This document shows positions 51,857 through 60,003 of a stretch of DNA of 60,114 nt, piece by piece; position 1 is the stretch's first letter, and each line of letters starts with the position of its first letter. The DNA comes from Clostridia bacterium. GTDB taxonomy: Bacteria > Bacillota_A > Clostridia > Oscillospirales > Acutalibacteraceae. Both the position numbers and the translations under genes were made by a program. The stretch spans positions 1 to 60,114 of the forward strand of contig JAFSFH010000005.1 in the NCBI GenBank assembly GCA_017435305.1, written 5' to 3'. The notes beneath the pieces are model-generated. The model was not told the origin of the DNA. It worked only from the letters and a program-made list of their open reading frames with translations, and did no database searches.

Positions 51857-52654
51857 TTATATTCCCAAATCCTCGCGGATGGTTTGCTCGGCTCGTTGTG
51901 CCATATCGGTGGTCTTGTGCTCCCGCACGTAGTCCTCCTCCATCACGTCCAGTATTCTCAGCTCCACCGCGGCGGGGCACAGCAGTCCCCGCTTGACCCG
52001 CACAGAGGCCACCACCACGGGACAGTCCGCCAGCTTGGCGATCTTAAAGCTGCCGCCGTGGAAGGGGAGCATTTCGCCCTCGCCCACGGTGCGGGTGCCC
52101 TCGGGGTAGATGCCCACCGAGCGCCCCTGCTTCGTAATGATCTCGGCGGCGTGCTTGATGGCGGTGACGGCGTTGCGGGGATTCTCCCGATCGATGGGGA
52201 AAAAGCCGGCGCGGCGTATGGCGGGTCCCAGCACGGGGATCTTAAACAATTCCGGCTTGCACACGAAGCACATATTCCACCGCTTAAACATCGCCAGCGT
52301 GGACACGGGGTCAAAGGCGGAGCGGTGGTTGCACACCAGCAGATAGGGACGGTCCGTGGGGATCTTTTCCACCCCTACCAGTCGTCGGCGGACGCCCAGC
52401 AGCACCATCAGCCAGCTGAGAGTATGCACCTCGCACCGGTGATAGAAGCGCATCAGGCGGGGGGAGGGGTCGGTGCCGTCGGTCAGTAGGATGGCGGTAA
52501 ACAGCCACATGACGTACACCACCGCCGCCGCCGCGTAATAGGCGGGTATCAGCAGCAGTGCCCACCACAGGGACAGGCCGTCACACAAGGCATAGGTGAC
52601 CGCCGTACCGGCTATACCGGCCAACACAAATATTGAGGTCAACAGCACGGACAA
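51857..52654 (-). CDS. 1-acyl-glycerol-3-phosphate acyltransferase (PlsC-like)
   Basis: This 265-residue protein has two or three N-terminal hydrophobic helices (residues about 1-70) and the acyltransferase motifs NHRSAFD (HX4D, catalytic His) and YPEGTRT. It transfers an acyl chain to lysophosphatidate, a step in phospholipid synthesis at the membrane. A long extra N-terminal hydrophobic region distinguishes it from minimal PlsC. Start is TTG 52654, five bases after GGAGA; it is the only start in frame with a ribosome site. Single gene. Confidence 0.88.
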   Translation of the reverse strand: MSVLLTSIFVLAGIAGTAVTYALCDGLSLWWALLLIPAYYAAAAVVYVMWLFTAILLTDGTDPSPRLMRFYHRCEVHTLSWLMVLLGVRRRLVGVEKIPTDRPYLLVCNHRSAFDPVSTLAMFKRWNMCFVCKPELFKIPVLGPAIRRAGFFPIDRENPRNAVTAIKHAAEIITKQGRSVGIYPEGTRTVGEGEMLPFHGGSFKIAKLADCPVVVASVRVKRGLLCPAAVELRILDVMEEDYVREHKTTDMAQRAEQTIREDLGI

Positions 52655-52682
52655 TCATCTCCATTCGGTTGCAATGTTTAAT

Positions 52683-52710
52683 ATTTTACCATAAACTGTC
52701 ATTAAGTCAA
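52683..52710 (-). promoter_or_regulatory. Probable promoter of the plsC-like gene
   Basis: Minus strand: TTGACT (52710-52705), 16 bp, TAAAAT (52688-52683). Confidence 0.6.
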
Positions 52711-52742
52711 GTCCGGGCTTGTTGTTTCACCCCATAACAATG

Positions 52743-52776
52743 AAAAAGACCGCCCACAAACTGTGGACGGTCTTAG
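52743..52776 (-). terminator. Terminator of the zinc-ribbon gene
   Basis: GACCGTCCAC/GTGGGCGGTC hairpin followed by TTTTT on the minus strand. Confidence 0.85.
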
Positions 52777-52790
52777 TCAACTCAGTATGA

Positions 52791-53069
52791 TTAGTTCTCA
52801 CCCTTCATGCTGGCGAAGCACTCGCTGCAGTAAACGGGGCGATCCTCACGGGGCTTGAAGGGCACCTTGCACTCTGCGCCGCAGTTGGCACAGACAGCAT
52901 CGTGCATCTCGCGCTCGGGACGGCCGGCGTTCTTGCGGGCGTCACGGCAGGGCTTGCAGCGCTGGGGCTCGTTTACGAAACCCTTCTCAGCGTAGAACTC
53001 CTGCTCACCGGCGGTGAAAATAAACTCATTACCGCACTCTTTGCATACTAAAGTCTTGTCCTCGTACAT
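52791..53069 (-). CDS. Zinc-ribbon domain protein (zf-trcl/CxxC type)
   Basis: This 92-residue protein has two treble-clef-like ribbons: CKECGNEFIFTAGEQEFY with CKPC, and CANCGAECKVPF with CSEC. This combination is common in Clostridia. No reaction is known; nucleic-acid or protein binding is likely. GTGAGG lies nine bases upstream. It follows the sigma-factor gene by 48 bases on the same strand and may be co-transcribed with it. Confidence 0.88.
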   Translation of the reverse strand: MYEDKTLVCKECGNEFIFTAGEQEFYAEKGFVNEPQRCKPCRDARKNAGRPEREMHDAVCANCGAECKVPFKPREDRPVYCSECFASMKGEN

Positions 53070-53117
53070 TTGGTTTTACCTCACTCTGATAGATATATTG
53101 CAACCGGCCTCATGCCG

Positions 53118-53651
53118 TTATTGCCGAATTTTGCGCCGCAGACGTTGCACCGCATTGTCCACAGCCTTTTTGGTGATGCCCAGTCGGGCGGCGATCTCCT
53201 CATAGGAGCATTCGCTCAGTCGCAGCAGCATCACGGTGTACTCCAGCTGGGTCAGCCGCTGTCGCATCAGCTGCAGCAGCCGCTTGGCGGCCTCCTGCTC
53301 CTGCAGGCGCAGGGCGGGGTCGTCGGTGGAGTCGGATAGCTCTTCCTCTGCCTCCAGCGGCACCTCTTGCACCCCACGGGGCTGGCACCGACGGGCGGCG
53401 GACAGCAGACGGTTACGGATGCAGGTGGTGGCATAGGTGGTAAAGGCGGCACCGCCGTCGGGGCGGTAGGTGCGCACCGCATTCAGCAGACCCACCAGAG
53501 CCTCCTGCGCCAGATCCTCGTCCTCGGTGCCGTCACAGCGGCAGGCGTGTATCTGGCTCTGTATCAGTGGCTCCATGCGGCGCACGATGAGGCGAAACGC
53601 CTCCTGATCGCCGTGGGCGGCGGCGGTGATGGGCAGTTGTTGGTTATCCAT
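53118..53651 (-). CDS. Small sigma-70-family RNA polymerase sigma factor
   Basis: This 177-residue protein has region 2 (DEDLAQEALVGLLNAVRTY, FTTYATTCIRNRL) and region 4 (LSECSYEEIAARLGITKKAVDNAVQRLRRKI) and lacks regions 1 and 3. It is closest to SigH/SigI-like or ECF-type factors. The DEDLAQEALVGL string is the core-binding patch typical of SigH. I cannot assign its regulon. Strong promoter upstream; the ATG at 53651 follows GGAGGGAT. Confidence 0.85.
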   Translation of the reverse strand: MDNQQLPITAAAHGDQEAFRLIVRRMEPLIQSQIHACRCDGTEDEDLAQEALVGLLNAVRTYRPDGGAAFTTYATTCIRNRLLSAARRCQPRGVQEVPLEAEEELSDSTDDPALRLQEQEAAKRLLQLMRQRLTQLEYTVMLLRLSECSYEEIAARLGITKKAVDNAVQRLRRKIRQ

Positions 53652-53718
53652 GCCGATCCCTCCGACTCACCTGACGAAATGGGCGCACCTATCCATACGG
53701 GTAGTGCGCACAGATTAT

Positions 53719-53747
53719 AATATACCTTTTAATGGGTCGGTTGTCAA
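53719..53747 (-). promoter_or_regulatory. Promoter of the sigma-factor gene
   Basis: Minus strand: TTGACA (53747-53742), 17 bp, TATATT (53724-53719). Confidence 0.8.
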
Positions 53748-53861
53748 CACCCATTTGACGAAAAGTTAAAAAAATATTCGAAAAGACCAATTATTATCGT
53801 GCTTTTTCTACAAAATGGACAAGTTTTCCTCCGATTTTCTTTGGGCAAATGGGGTTAGCGG

Positions 53862-53890
53862 TTGACTTTTTTGCTCATTCATATTAGAAT
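53862..53890 (+). promoter_or_regulatory. glyS promoter
   Basis: TTGACT (53862-53867), 17 bp, TAGAAT (53885-53890). The leader of about 45 bases is too short for a T-box. Confidence 0.75.
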
Positions 53891-53942
53891 GGATAGGAAT
53901 ATTGCCGGAAAGCCATTCCGGATGAATATGGAGGGTTATATG

Positions 53943-55364
53943 ATGAAAAACACCGAGAAAACTATGGAAAAAATCGTGACCTTGTGTAAGGGTCGCGGTT
54001 ACATCTTCCCCGGCTCCGAGATCTACGGCGGTCTGGCCAACACCTGGGATTACGGCCCCTTGGGCGTGGAGCTGAAGAACAACGTTAAAAAGGCGTGGTG
54101 GAAGAAGTTCGTCCAGGAGAATCCCTACAACGTGGGTCTGGACGCCGCCATCCTGATGAATCCCCAGACCTGGGTCGCCTCCGGTCACCTGGCGGGCTTT
54201 TCTGACCCGCTGATGGACTGTAAGGAGTGTAAGGAGCGCTTTCGCGCCGATAAGATCATTGAGGATTGGTGCCAGGAGACCGGCTTTGAGCTGCCCAAGC
54301 CCATCGATGCCTTCTCCCAGGCGGAGATGAAGGACTTTGTGGAGGAGCACAACATCCCCTGTCCCACCTGCGGCAAGCACAATTTCACCGACATCCGTCA
54401 GTTCAATCTGATGTTTAAGACCTTCCAGGGTGTCACCGAGGACGCCAAGAATACCGTGTATCTGCGTCCCGAGACCGCCCAGGGCATCTTCACCAACTTC
54501 GTGAACGTCCAGCGCACCACCCGTCGCAAGCTGCCCTTCGGTATCGCCCAGATCGGCAAATCTTTCCGTAACGAGATCACCCCCGGCAACTTCATTTTCC
54601 GTGTCCGCGAGTTTGAGCAGATGGAGCTGGAGTTCTTCTGTATGCCCGGCACCGACTTGGAGTGGTTTGCCTACTGGCGTCAGTTCTGCCACGACTGGCT
54701 GCTGGCCATCGGTCTGAAGGAGGAGAACATCCGCCTGCGTGACCACGACCCGGAGGAGCTGTGCTTCTATTCCAAGGCGACCACCGACTTTGAATTCCTG
54801 TTCCCCTTCGGCTGGGGCGAGCTGTGGGGCGTGGCGGACCGTACCGACTACGACCTGACCCAGCACCAGAACACCTCTAACAAGGATCTGACCTACTTTG
54901 ATCAGGAGTCCGGCCAGCACGTGATCCCCTACGTGGTGGAGCCCTCTCTGGGCGTGGAGCGCACCGTGCTGTCGGTGCTGTGCGACGCCTATGACGAAGA
55001 GGTGGTGGACGCCGAGAAGAACGACGTGCGCACCGTCCTGCGTCTGCATCCCGCTCTGGCTCCCTTCAAGTGTGCCGTGCTGCCCCTGTCCAAGAAACTG
55101 GGTGACAAGGCCCGCGAGATCCAGCTGGAGCTGTCCAAGTACTTTATGGTGGATTATGACGACGCCGGCTCCATCGGCAAGCGTTACCGCCGTGAGGACG
55201 AGATCGGTACTCCTTACTGCATCACCGTGGACTTCCAGACCGTCGGTGATGACAACACCCCTGCCGACAACGCCGTCACCGTCCGTGACCGCGACACCAT
55301 GGAGCAGGTGCGTGTGCCCATCAGCGAGCTGAAAGACTACATCGAGCAGAAGATCGCGTTTTAA
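53943..55364 (+). CDS. glyS: Glycine--tRNA ligase (dimeric type)
   Basis: This 473-residue class II synthetase of the single-chain alpha2 type charges tRNA-Gly. It has [12 protein letters not shown], the zinc-like cluster CKECKERF with CPTCGK, motif 2 [12 protein letters not shown], and the C-terminal motif 3 region around [17 protein letters not shown], followed by the anticodon-binding domain. The ATG at 53943 has GGAGGG at 7-8 bases; ATG 53940 is also possible. Monocistronic with its own promoter and terminator. Confidence 0.96.
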   Translation: MKNTEKTMEKIVTLCKGRGYIFPGSEIYGGLANTWDYGPLGVELKNNVKKAWWKKFVQENPYNVGLDAAILMNPQTWVASGHLAGFSDPLMDCKECKERFRADKIIEDWCQETGFELPKPIDAFSQAEMKDFVEEHNIPCPTCGKHNFTDIRQFNLMFKTFQGVTEDAKNTVYLRPETAQGIFTNFVNVQRTTRRKLPFGIAQIGKSFRNEITPGNFIFRVREFEQMELEFFCMPGTDLEWFAYWRQFCHDWLLAIGLKEENIRLRDHDPEELCFYSKATTDFEFLFPFGWGELWGVADRTDYDLTQHQNTSNKDLTYFDQESGQHVIPYVVEPSLGVERTVLSVLCDAYDEEVVDAEKNDVRTVLRLHPALAPFKCAVLPLSKKLGDKAREIQLELSKYFMVDYDDAGSIGKRYRREDEIGTPYCITVDFQTVGDDNTPADNAVTVRDRDTMEQVRVPISELKDYIEQKIAF

Positions 55365-55368
55365 TGAT

Positions 55369-55400
55369 AAGGTCCGCGGCGGTAGCCGCGGACCTTTTTT
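55369..55400 (+). terminator. glyS terminator
   Basis: AAGGTCCGCGGC/GCCGCGGACC hairpin with T-run. Confidence 0.92.
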
Positions 55401-55401
55401 C

Positions 55402-55430
55402 TTGCATAAAACGCCGCTGTGTGGTATAAT
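55402..55430 (+). promoter_or_regulatory. Promoter of the FTR-thioredoxin pair
   Basis: TTGCAT (55402-55407), 17 bp, TATAAT (55425-55430). Confidence 0.85.
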
Positions 55431-55454
55431 GTATTTAGAAAGAGGTGATACCCT

Positions 55455-55655
55455 ATGGCGGTACGACTGAACGAAAACAAAGAAGTGGTGGAGCGCATTA
55501 AGGCCGGACTGAAGGCTAAGGATGGCTATTGCCCCTGCCGCCTGCCAAAGACCGAGGAGTTTAAGTGTATCTGCAAGGAGTTCCGTGAGCAGATCGCCGA
55601 CCCCGATTTTGAGGGGTATTGCCATTGTATGCTGTATTATAAAAGTAAGGATTAA
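55455..55655 (+). CDS. Ferredoxin-thioredoxin reductase catalytic-chain-like protein
   Basis: This 66-residue protein has the FTR-beta pattern CPCR...CICK...CHC, with six cysteines that hold one [4Fe-4S] cluster beside a redox disulfide. It is shorter than plant/cyanobacterial FTR beta, and no alpha chain is adjacent. It should reduce a thioredoxin at the expense of ferredoxin. The thioredoxin gene follows after 12 bases, which strongly supports this pairing. Confidence 0.88.
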   Translation: MAVRLNENKEVVERIKAGLKAKDGYCPCRLPKTEEFKCICKEFREQIADPDFEGYCHCMLYYKSKD

Positions 55656-55667
55656 GGAGGTTAGAGT

Positions 55668-55979
55668 ATGTCTGTGTTGCATATTACTCAGGATAATTTT
55701 GAGCAGGAGGTTCTGCAGTCCCGGCAGCCGGTGCTGCTGGATTTCTGGGCCACCTGGTGCGGTCCCTGTATGATGATGGGTCCCATTCTGGAGGATTACG
55801 CCGCCGCCCACCCCGAGTATACGGTGGGCAAGGTGAACGTGGACGAGCAGGCGGGTCTGGCCGCCGCCTTTCAGATTCAGAGTATCCCCACTCTGATGGT
55901 TATTAAGGAGAAAAAGGCCACCGCTGTGGCGGTGGGGGTCCAGACCCCCGAGCAGTTGGACGAATTGATGTCCAAATAA
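55668..55979 (+). CDS. trxA: Thioredoxin
   Basis: This 103-residue thioredoxin fold has the active site FWATWCGPC followed by cis-Pro region [11 protein letters not shown]. It reduces protein disulfides. Its partner gene immediately upstream encodes an FTR-like protein, so its electrons may come from ferredoxin rather than NADPH. AAGGAGG precedes the ATG. Confidence 0.94.
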   Translation: MSVLHITQDNFEQEVLQSRQPVLLDFWATWCGPCMMMGPILEDYAAAHPEYTVGKVNVDEQAGLAAAFQIQSIPTLMVIKEKKATAVAVGVQTPEQLDELMSK

Positions 55980-56002
55980 TACTGTTAAGTATAATACCTT
56001 TA

Positions 56003-56036
56003 CACCCTCGGACATCATATCCGAGGGTGTTTTTTT
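56003..56036 (+). terminator. Terminator of the FTR-thioredoxin operon
   Basis: CACCCTCGGA/TCCGAGGGTG hairpin and seven T residues. Confidence 0.92.
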
Positions 56037-56097
56037 GCCCGATTTTCCGCCGCTTTTTTTTGTGGAGAAAACCCTCACAAACCCCGCAACCGTGCGG

Positions 56098-56117
56098 TTT
56101 GTCGCATTTTGTCGAAT
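56098..56117. promoter_or_regulatory. Two adjacent Spo0A (0A) boxes
   Basis: TTTGTCGCAT and TTTGTCGAAT lie back to back, one helical turn apart and about 30 bp before the -35 of spo0A. The second matches the core consensus TGTCGAA exactly. Confidence 0.75.
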
Positions 56118-56145
56118 GAAAATGCCATTTTTTGCCATTTTACTA

Positions 56146-56174
56146 TTGCCAAAAAATGGTAATTGTGATAGAAT
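56146..56174 (+). promoter_or_regulatory. spo0A promoter
   Basis: TTGCCA (56146-56151), 17 bp, TAGAAT (56169-56174). A sigma-H element is not evident. Confidence 0.65.
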
Positions 56175-56214
56175 ACTCTCGCCGGCAAGAAAAACAGAGG
56201 AGAATCGTAGAATT

Positions 56215-56979
56215 ATGAGCAGAAAAATCAGTGTTCTTTTGGCAGATAACAGCGAGTATTTTGCCGTTCCCTGCGCCAATGTGATGAAGGCGCACGGACT
56301 GGATGTCATGATGACGGAAAAGGACGGCTGCGCGGTATTGGAAGCGGTTACAGCCCATCAGCCGGACGTGCTGCTGATGGACGTATTCCTGCCGCGGTTG
56401 GACGCACTGGGGGTGCTGGAGGGTCTGGAGCAGCGTGAGCTTGGCCACCGTCCCCACGTGATGATTATGTCGGGGTTTGACAATCCCTCGCTGGAGCGTG
56501 AGGTGATGTGCGCAGGGGCGGACTATTATTTTCTCAAGCCCTTTGACGCTGCCGCAATGGCACAGCGGATACTGTCCCTGTGGGGCGAGCCCGCCGACAG
56601 CCGTCGGGCACCGCTGACCGGCTCCCGCAATCTGGAGATGCAGGTCACCGAGATCATCCACCAGATCGGCGTTCCCGCCCATATTAAGGGCTACCAGTAT
56701 CTCCGCGACGCCATCCTGATGGCCATCGAGGACGGGGAGATCATCAACGCCATCACCAAGCGGCTGTATCCCGCGGTGGCGAAACGCCACGGCACAACCT
56801 CTTCGCGGGTGGAGCGTGCCATCCGTCACGCCATCGAGGTGGCGTGGGATCGGGGCGACGTGGATGTGCTCACCGCCTATTTCGGCTACACCATCCATAA
56901 TGAGCGTGGCAAACCCACCAACTCGGAATTTATCGCCATGATATCGGATAAATTCCGTTTGCAGATGAAAATAGGGTGA
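56215..56979 (+). CDS. spo0A: Sporulation master regulator Spo0A
   Basis: This 254-residue response regulator has a receiver domain with the phospho-acceptor Asp in [14 protein letters not shown], Lys in FLKPFD and Thr/Ser switch in IMSGFD. A linker follows, then the Spo0A C-terminal domain ([39 protein letters not shown]) that binds 0A boxes. In the acidic pocket the usual pair of Asp residues reads ADN, so one acid is replaced by Asn. ATG 56215 is spaced 12 bases from GAGGAG, a weak initiation site. Single gene; spoIVB lies elsewhere in the window. Confidence 0.96.
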   Translation: MSRKISVLLADNSEYFAVPCANVMKAHGLDVMMTEKDGCAVLEAVTAHQPDVLLMDVFLPRLDALGVLEGLEQRELGHRPHVMIMSGFDNPSLEREVMCAGADYYFLKPFDAAAMAQRILSLWGEPADSRRAPLTGSRNLEMQVTEIIHQIGVPAHIKGYQYLRDAILMAIEDGEIINAITKRLYPAVAKRHGTTSSRVERAIRHAIEVAWDRGDVDVLTAYFGYTIHNERGKPTNSEFIAMISDKFRLQMKIG

Positions 56980-57032
56980 ACAGTCAAACCCGACCCCGCC
57001 GCAGAGCGGGATATTTCACTGCTCACCCTCTC

Positions 57033-57061
57033 TTGACAAAATTTGCCGTCTTGGGTACAAT
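57033..57061 (+). promoter_or_regulatory. Promoter of the small gene at 57095
   Basis: TTGACA (57033-57038), 17 bp, TACAAT (57056-57061). Confidence 0.85.
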
Positions 57062-57094
57062 AGGGGACAGAAACCGCAAGGAGGACGGCACATT

Positions 57095-57370
57095 ATGGGC
57101 AACAACAGACACGGCAATCATCATCGCGCACCGCGGGAGTTTTTCACGCTGGGTGAGCATCCCATCGGCAACCGTCACTATCGGTTTAAGTACGACGGCA
57201 AGATATACCACATCACCGAGCAGGTGATCATCCCCGAGCAGGATACTGAGGAGACCCTGCTGCTGGCGGAGGCGGACAGCCGTCTGGCGTACGATGCGTG
57301 GAATCATATCAAGCGCCCCGAGCGCTTCGGCGGCATTGTGGTGCTGCCGACACAGAATCAAGAGGATTGA
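57095..57370 (+). CDS. Small hypothetical protein
   Basis: This 91-residue protein has a basic His/Asn/Arg-rich start, then a compact domain with IGNRHYRFKYDGKIYHITEQVIIPEQDTEE and an acidic end. No family is recognised. It has its own promoter, a GGAGG ten bases before the ATG, and a terminator, so it is a real monocistronic gene. Soluble. Confidence 0.7.
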   Translation: MGNNRHGNHHRAPREFFTLGEHPIGNRHYRFKYDGKIYHITEQVIIPEQDTEETLLLAEADSRLAYDAWNHIKRPERFGGIVVLPTQNQED

Positions 57371-57372
57371 TC

Positions 57373-57403
57373 GCAGGTGTCCTTCGGGACACCTGCTTTT
57401 TTT
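57373..57403 (+). terminator. Terminator of the 57095 gene
   Basis: GCAGGTGTCC/GGACACCTGC hairpin and T-run. Confidence 0.92.
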
Positions 57404-57413
57404 ATGTTTTCCC

Positions 57414-57442
57414 TTGCGCTTTTCGGCGGAAAGGTTTACAAT
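57414..57442 (+). promoter_or_regulatory. Promoter of the rRNA methyltransferase gene
   Basis: TTGCGC (57414-57419), 17 bp, TACAAT (57437-57442). Confidence 0.65.
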
Positions 57443-57475
57443 AAAAGGTACGATTACTTTTGAGGGGGTTGCCTT

Positions 57476-58879
57476 ATGGCGCTTCAGAAAAACCAAATCA
57501 TCCCATTGGAGATCACCGGTGTCACCGGCGAGGGCAGCGGTGTGGCGCGGTACGTGTCCGAGGACTATCCCGCCCCCGGCTTTGTGGTGTTTGTGCCGCA
57601 GACCGCGGTGGGGGACCGCATCCTCTGCCGCGTGCTGAAGGTGCAGAAGACCCACGCCTTCGGCAAGGTGGAGGAGCTGCTGACCCCCTCGTCTGACCGC
57701 CTGGACACCGTGGATTGTCCGGCCTATGGCAAGTGCGGCGGCTGCAACTGGCGCCACGTGACCTACGAGGCGGAGTGCCGCTATAAGCAGTCTTGGGTGC
57801 AGGACACCATCCGTCGGGTGGGGGATATCGACGCTCCCGTCCTGCCGCTGATGGGGGGCGACAGCCCCGACCGCTACCGCAATAAGGCGCAGTTCCCCGT
57901 GGCCGCAGGCGCGGACGGAAAGCCGATCATCGGCTTTTACGCTCCCCGCAGCCATCGGATCATCCCCTGCCGCGATTGCCGTCTGCAGCCGAAAGGGTAC
58001 GCGGCGGTGCTGGAGGCGGTGGAGCGCTGGATGGTGGAGAATGCCGTCCCCGCCTATGACGAGCGCACCCACACGGGTCTGGTGCGGCATATCTACATCC
58101 GTCAGGCCGCCGTTACCGGCGAGATGATGGTGTGTATCGTCTGCCGCCAGCGCAAACTGCCCGCCGAGGACGCGCTGGTGTCCCTACTGGTGGAGGCGGC
58201 ACCTCAGATGGTGTCCCTGTCGGTGAATGTGAATCCCGACAAGACCAATGTGATTTTAGGCAAGCGTACCGTCACCCTGTGGGGTGCGGATTCCATCGTG
58301 GATCGCTTGAGCGGACTGCACTTCCGCCTGTCCCCCCATTCCTTCTATCAGGTCAATCACGCCCAGACCGAAAAGCTGTACCGCCTGGCGGCGCAGGCCG
58401 CCGCCCTCACCGGCAAGGAGACGCTCCTTGACCTGTATTGCGGCACCGGCACCATCGGTCTGTCTATGGCTCATACCGCCGGCGCCGTCATTGGCGTGGA
58501 GGTGGTGGAGGCCGCCGTGCGGGACGCCAAGAAGAACGCCGCCGCCAACCGCATCCGCAACGCCCGCTTTATCTGCGCCGACGCGGCGCAGGCCGCCGCC
58601 CAGCTGGCGCGGGAGGGCACGCAGGTGGATGTGGTGGTTCTGGACCCGCCCCGCAAGGGCTGTTCCCCCGACCTGATCGACACCGTGGCGGGTATGGCGC
58701 CCCAGCGGGTGGTGTACGTGTCCTGCGACCCCGCCACTCTGGCCCGTGACCTCAAATTGTTCGCCGCGAAAGGCTATCATACCCAGTGGGTGCAGCCCGT
58801 TGACCTGTTCCCCCGCACCGCCCATTGTGAGAATGTCGCGTCGTTGACGCGCGTTACTGACGTCGATATGCGCCACTGA
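57476..58879 (+). CDS. rlmD: 23S rRNA (uracil-5-)-methyltransferase, RlmD/TrmA family
   Basis: This 467-residue enzyme methylates uridine C5 in rRNA using S-adenosylmethionine. It starts with a TRAM domain, then the [4Fe-4S] cysteines (CPAYGKCGGCNW with a further Cys), the SAM motif LLDLYCGTGTIGLS, VVLDPPRKGCS and VSCDPATLARDL with the catalytic Cys in that region. The C-terminal end (PRTAHCENVASLTR, then TDVDMRH) is unusual: the last residues are read from the hairpin array that follows. tRNA specificity cannot be excluded. Start has TGAGGGGG upstream. Confidence 0.93.
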   Translation: MALQKNQIIPLEITGVTGEGSGVARYVSEDYPAPGFVVFVPQTAVGDRILCRVLKVQKTHAFGKVEELLTPSSDRLDTVDCPAYGKCGGCNWRHVTYEAECRYKQSWVQDTIRRVGDIDAPVLPLMGGDSPDRYRNKAQFPVAAGADGKPIIGFYAPRSHRIIPCRDCRLQPKGYAAVLEAVERWMVENAVPAYDERTHTGLVRHIYIRQAAVTGEMMVCIVCRQRKLPAEDALVSLLVEAAPQMVSLSVNVNPDKTNVILGKRTVTLWGADSIVDRLSGLHFRLSPHSFYQVNHAQTEKLYRLAAQAAALTGKETLLDLYCGTGTIGLSMAHTAGAVIGVEVVEAAVRDAKKNAAANRIRNARFICADAAQAAAQLAREGTQVDVVVLDPPRKGCSPDLIDTVAGMAPQRVVYVSCDPATLARDLKLFAAKGYHTQWVQPVDLFPRTAHCENVASLTRVTDVDMRH

Positions 58880-59053
58880 CGGGTCGCTCGATATATACTT
58901 CGTATTCGATATAGCGCTGGCGCGCTCGATATGCCCTGCGGGGCAAGAAAGGTTTGTTGCCGCAGGCAACATATCGAATTTCGAGCGAAGCGAGAATTAT
59001 ATCGAATGGTCGCTCTGCGACCATATATCGAGTTGCGCAGCAACATATCGACA
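58862..59053. repeat. Array of small hairpins joined by TCGATAT/ATATCGA
   Basis: Six or more short palindromes are separated by TCGATAT or ATATCGA. Examples are GCGC-TG-GCGC, GTTGCC-GCA-GGCAAC, CTCGCTTCGCTCG-like, TGGTCGC-TCT-GCGACCA and GTTGC-GCA-GCAAC. It covers the end of rlmD and reaches the ribosome site of the four-helix-bundle gene. No ORF in it looks real. Confidence 0.8.
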
Positions 59054-59073
59054 AAAGAAAAGGAGTGCTTATT

Positions 59074-59427
59074 GTGGAGAACAGCAAAAATAAGTTGCGC
59101 GAAGATGCTGTCGCGTTTGCTATACACATTTCAGATTTATGCGATGATATAAAGGGTTGCTCCGTCTTTGTTAATCAAATTGTGCGCTCCGCCTCCTCTA
59201 TTGGAGCAAACATCCACGAAGCAAAATATGCACAGAGTAGAGCGGATTTTATAAACAAGTTAGAGGTTTCGCTCAAAGAGTGTTATGAAACGGAATATTG
59301 GTTAGAATTGTTGTACCGTAAGGGGAAAATGACAGAGGCGGTATACTGCGGGTTGCGCAATGATTGTGGTTCTATTCGCCGTCGTCTCATCGCGTCAATC
59401 ACCACTGCTAAAGGGAATAACAATTGA
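59074..59427 (+). CDS. Four-helix-bundle protein (23S rRNA intervening-sequence type)
   Basis: This 117-residue protein is of the TIGR02436/S23 family: AIHISDLCDDIKGC, then VNQIVRSASSIGANIHEA near residue 45 and KLEVSLKECYETEYWLELL. It is all-helical and soluble. Members occur as ORFs inside rRNA intervening sequences and as stand-alone genes; function is unknown. GTG start at 59074, eight bases after AAAAGGAG. It abuts the ATATCGA hairpin array. Confidence 0.88.
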   Translation: MENSKNKLREDAVAFAIHISDLCDDIKGCSVFVNQIVRSASSIGANIHEAKYAQSRADFINKLEVSLKECYETEYWLELLYRKGKMTEAVYCGLRNDCGSIRRRLIASITTAKGNNN

Positions 59428-59441
59428 CGGGAGAAACCATT

Positions 59442-59976
59442 ATGATAAGATTGGCTGAAATAGAGAATCTTGAGGAAATATATCATTACCAGTTGCAGTT
59501 TTCCTCTCCGTATTTCTTTTCTGTTGATTACGATACCTGGAAAGAATCTTTTCTCGGCGACATAGATGGTGAAGGGAGAACTTTGTTCAAAAAACTATGC
59601 GTCAAGGGTGCATACGACGGAAATGAGCTTGTCGGTTTTTATTCAGTACGGAAAAACGGCTTTTGGTTTTAATGACCGAGGAGCGATTTCCCCTGACATA
59701 TCCCATTGTATTATCCGCAATTTGTATTTTAACGAAAACAGAGTGGATGCAGGGCAATTGTTGTTAAAGGAAGCTGCTGATGCCTTTTCTGCATCAGACA
59801 TGGTGTATGCATTTTTTCATTATTTTGGAATGAGCTGTTTTGCCAGACACGGTAAGTTGTTTGAACAGAACACATATATCGAAAACCTATTGAAAGAGAA
59901 TGGTTTTGAAATTGAACATGAAAATGTATACTATTCATCCGTTTTGAATTGTGATGAAGAATCTGAGGTTGAGTAA
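59442..59976 (+). pseudogene. GNAT-like N-acetyltransferase, broken by a frameshift
   Basis: From ATG 59442 a frame reads 77 codons to a stop at 59670-59672. The second half (FIQYGKTAFGFNDRGAISPD...) continues in another frame to 59976. Dropping one T from the five-T run at 59636-59640 joins them into one protein of about 177 residues with ELVGFIQYG, a C-terminal IRNLYFNENR and GQLLLKEA, which looks like a GNAT acetyltransferase. The break is a single-base homopolymer change, so a sequencing error or a phase-variable site are alternatives to a true pseudogene. GGGAG precedes the start. Confidence 0.8.
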
Positions 59977-60003
59977 ATAACTTTTTAAACGAGGGGAATT
60001 CAG

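Noticed and set aside
58954..59073. N-terminal extension of the four-helix-bundle protein
   Set aside because: The extension reads through the hairpin array. GTG 59074 has a strong ribosome site.
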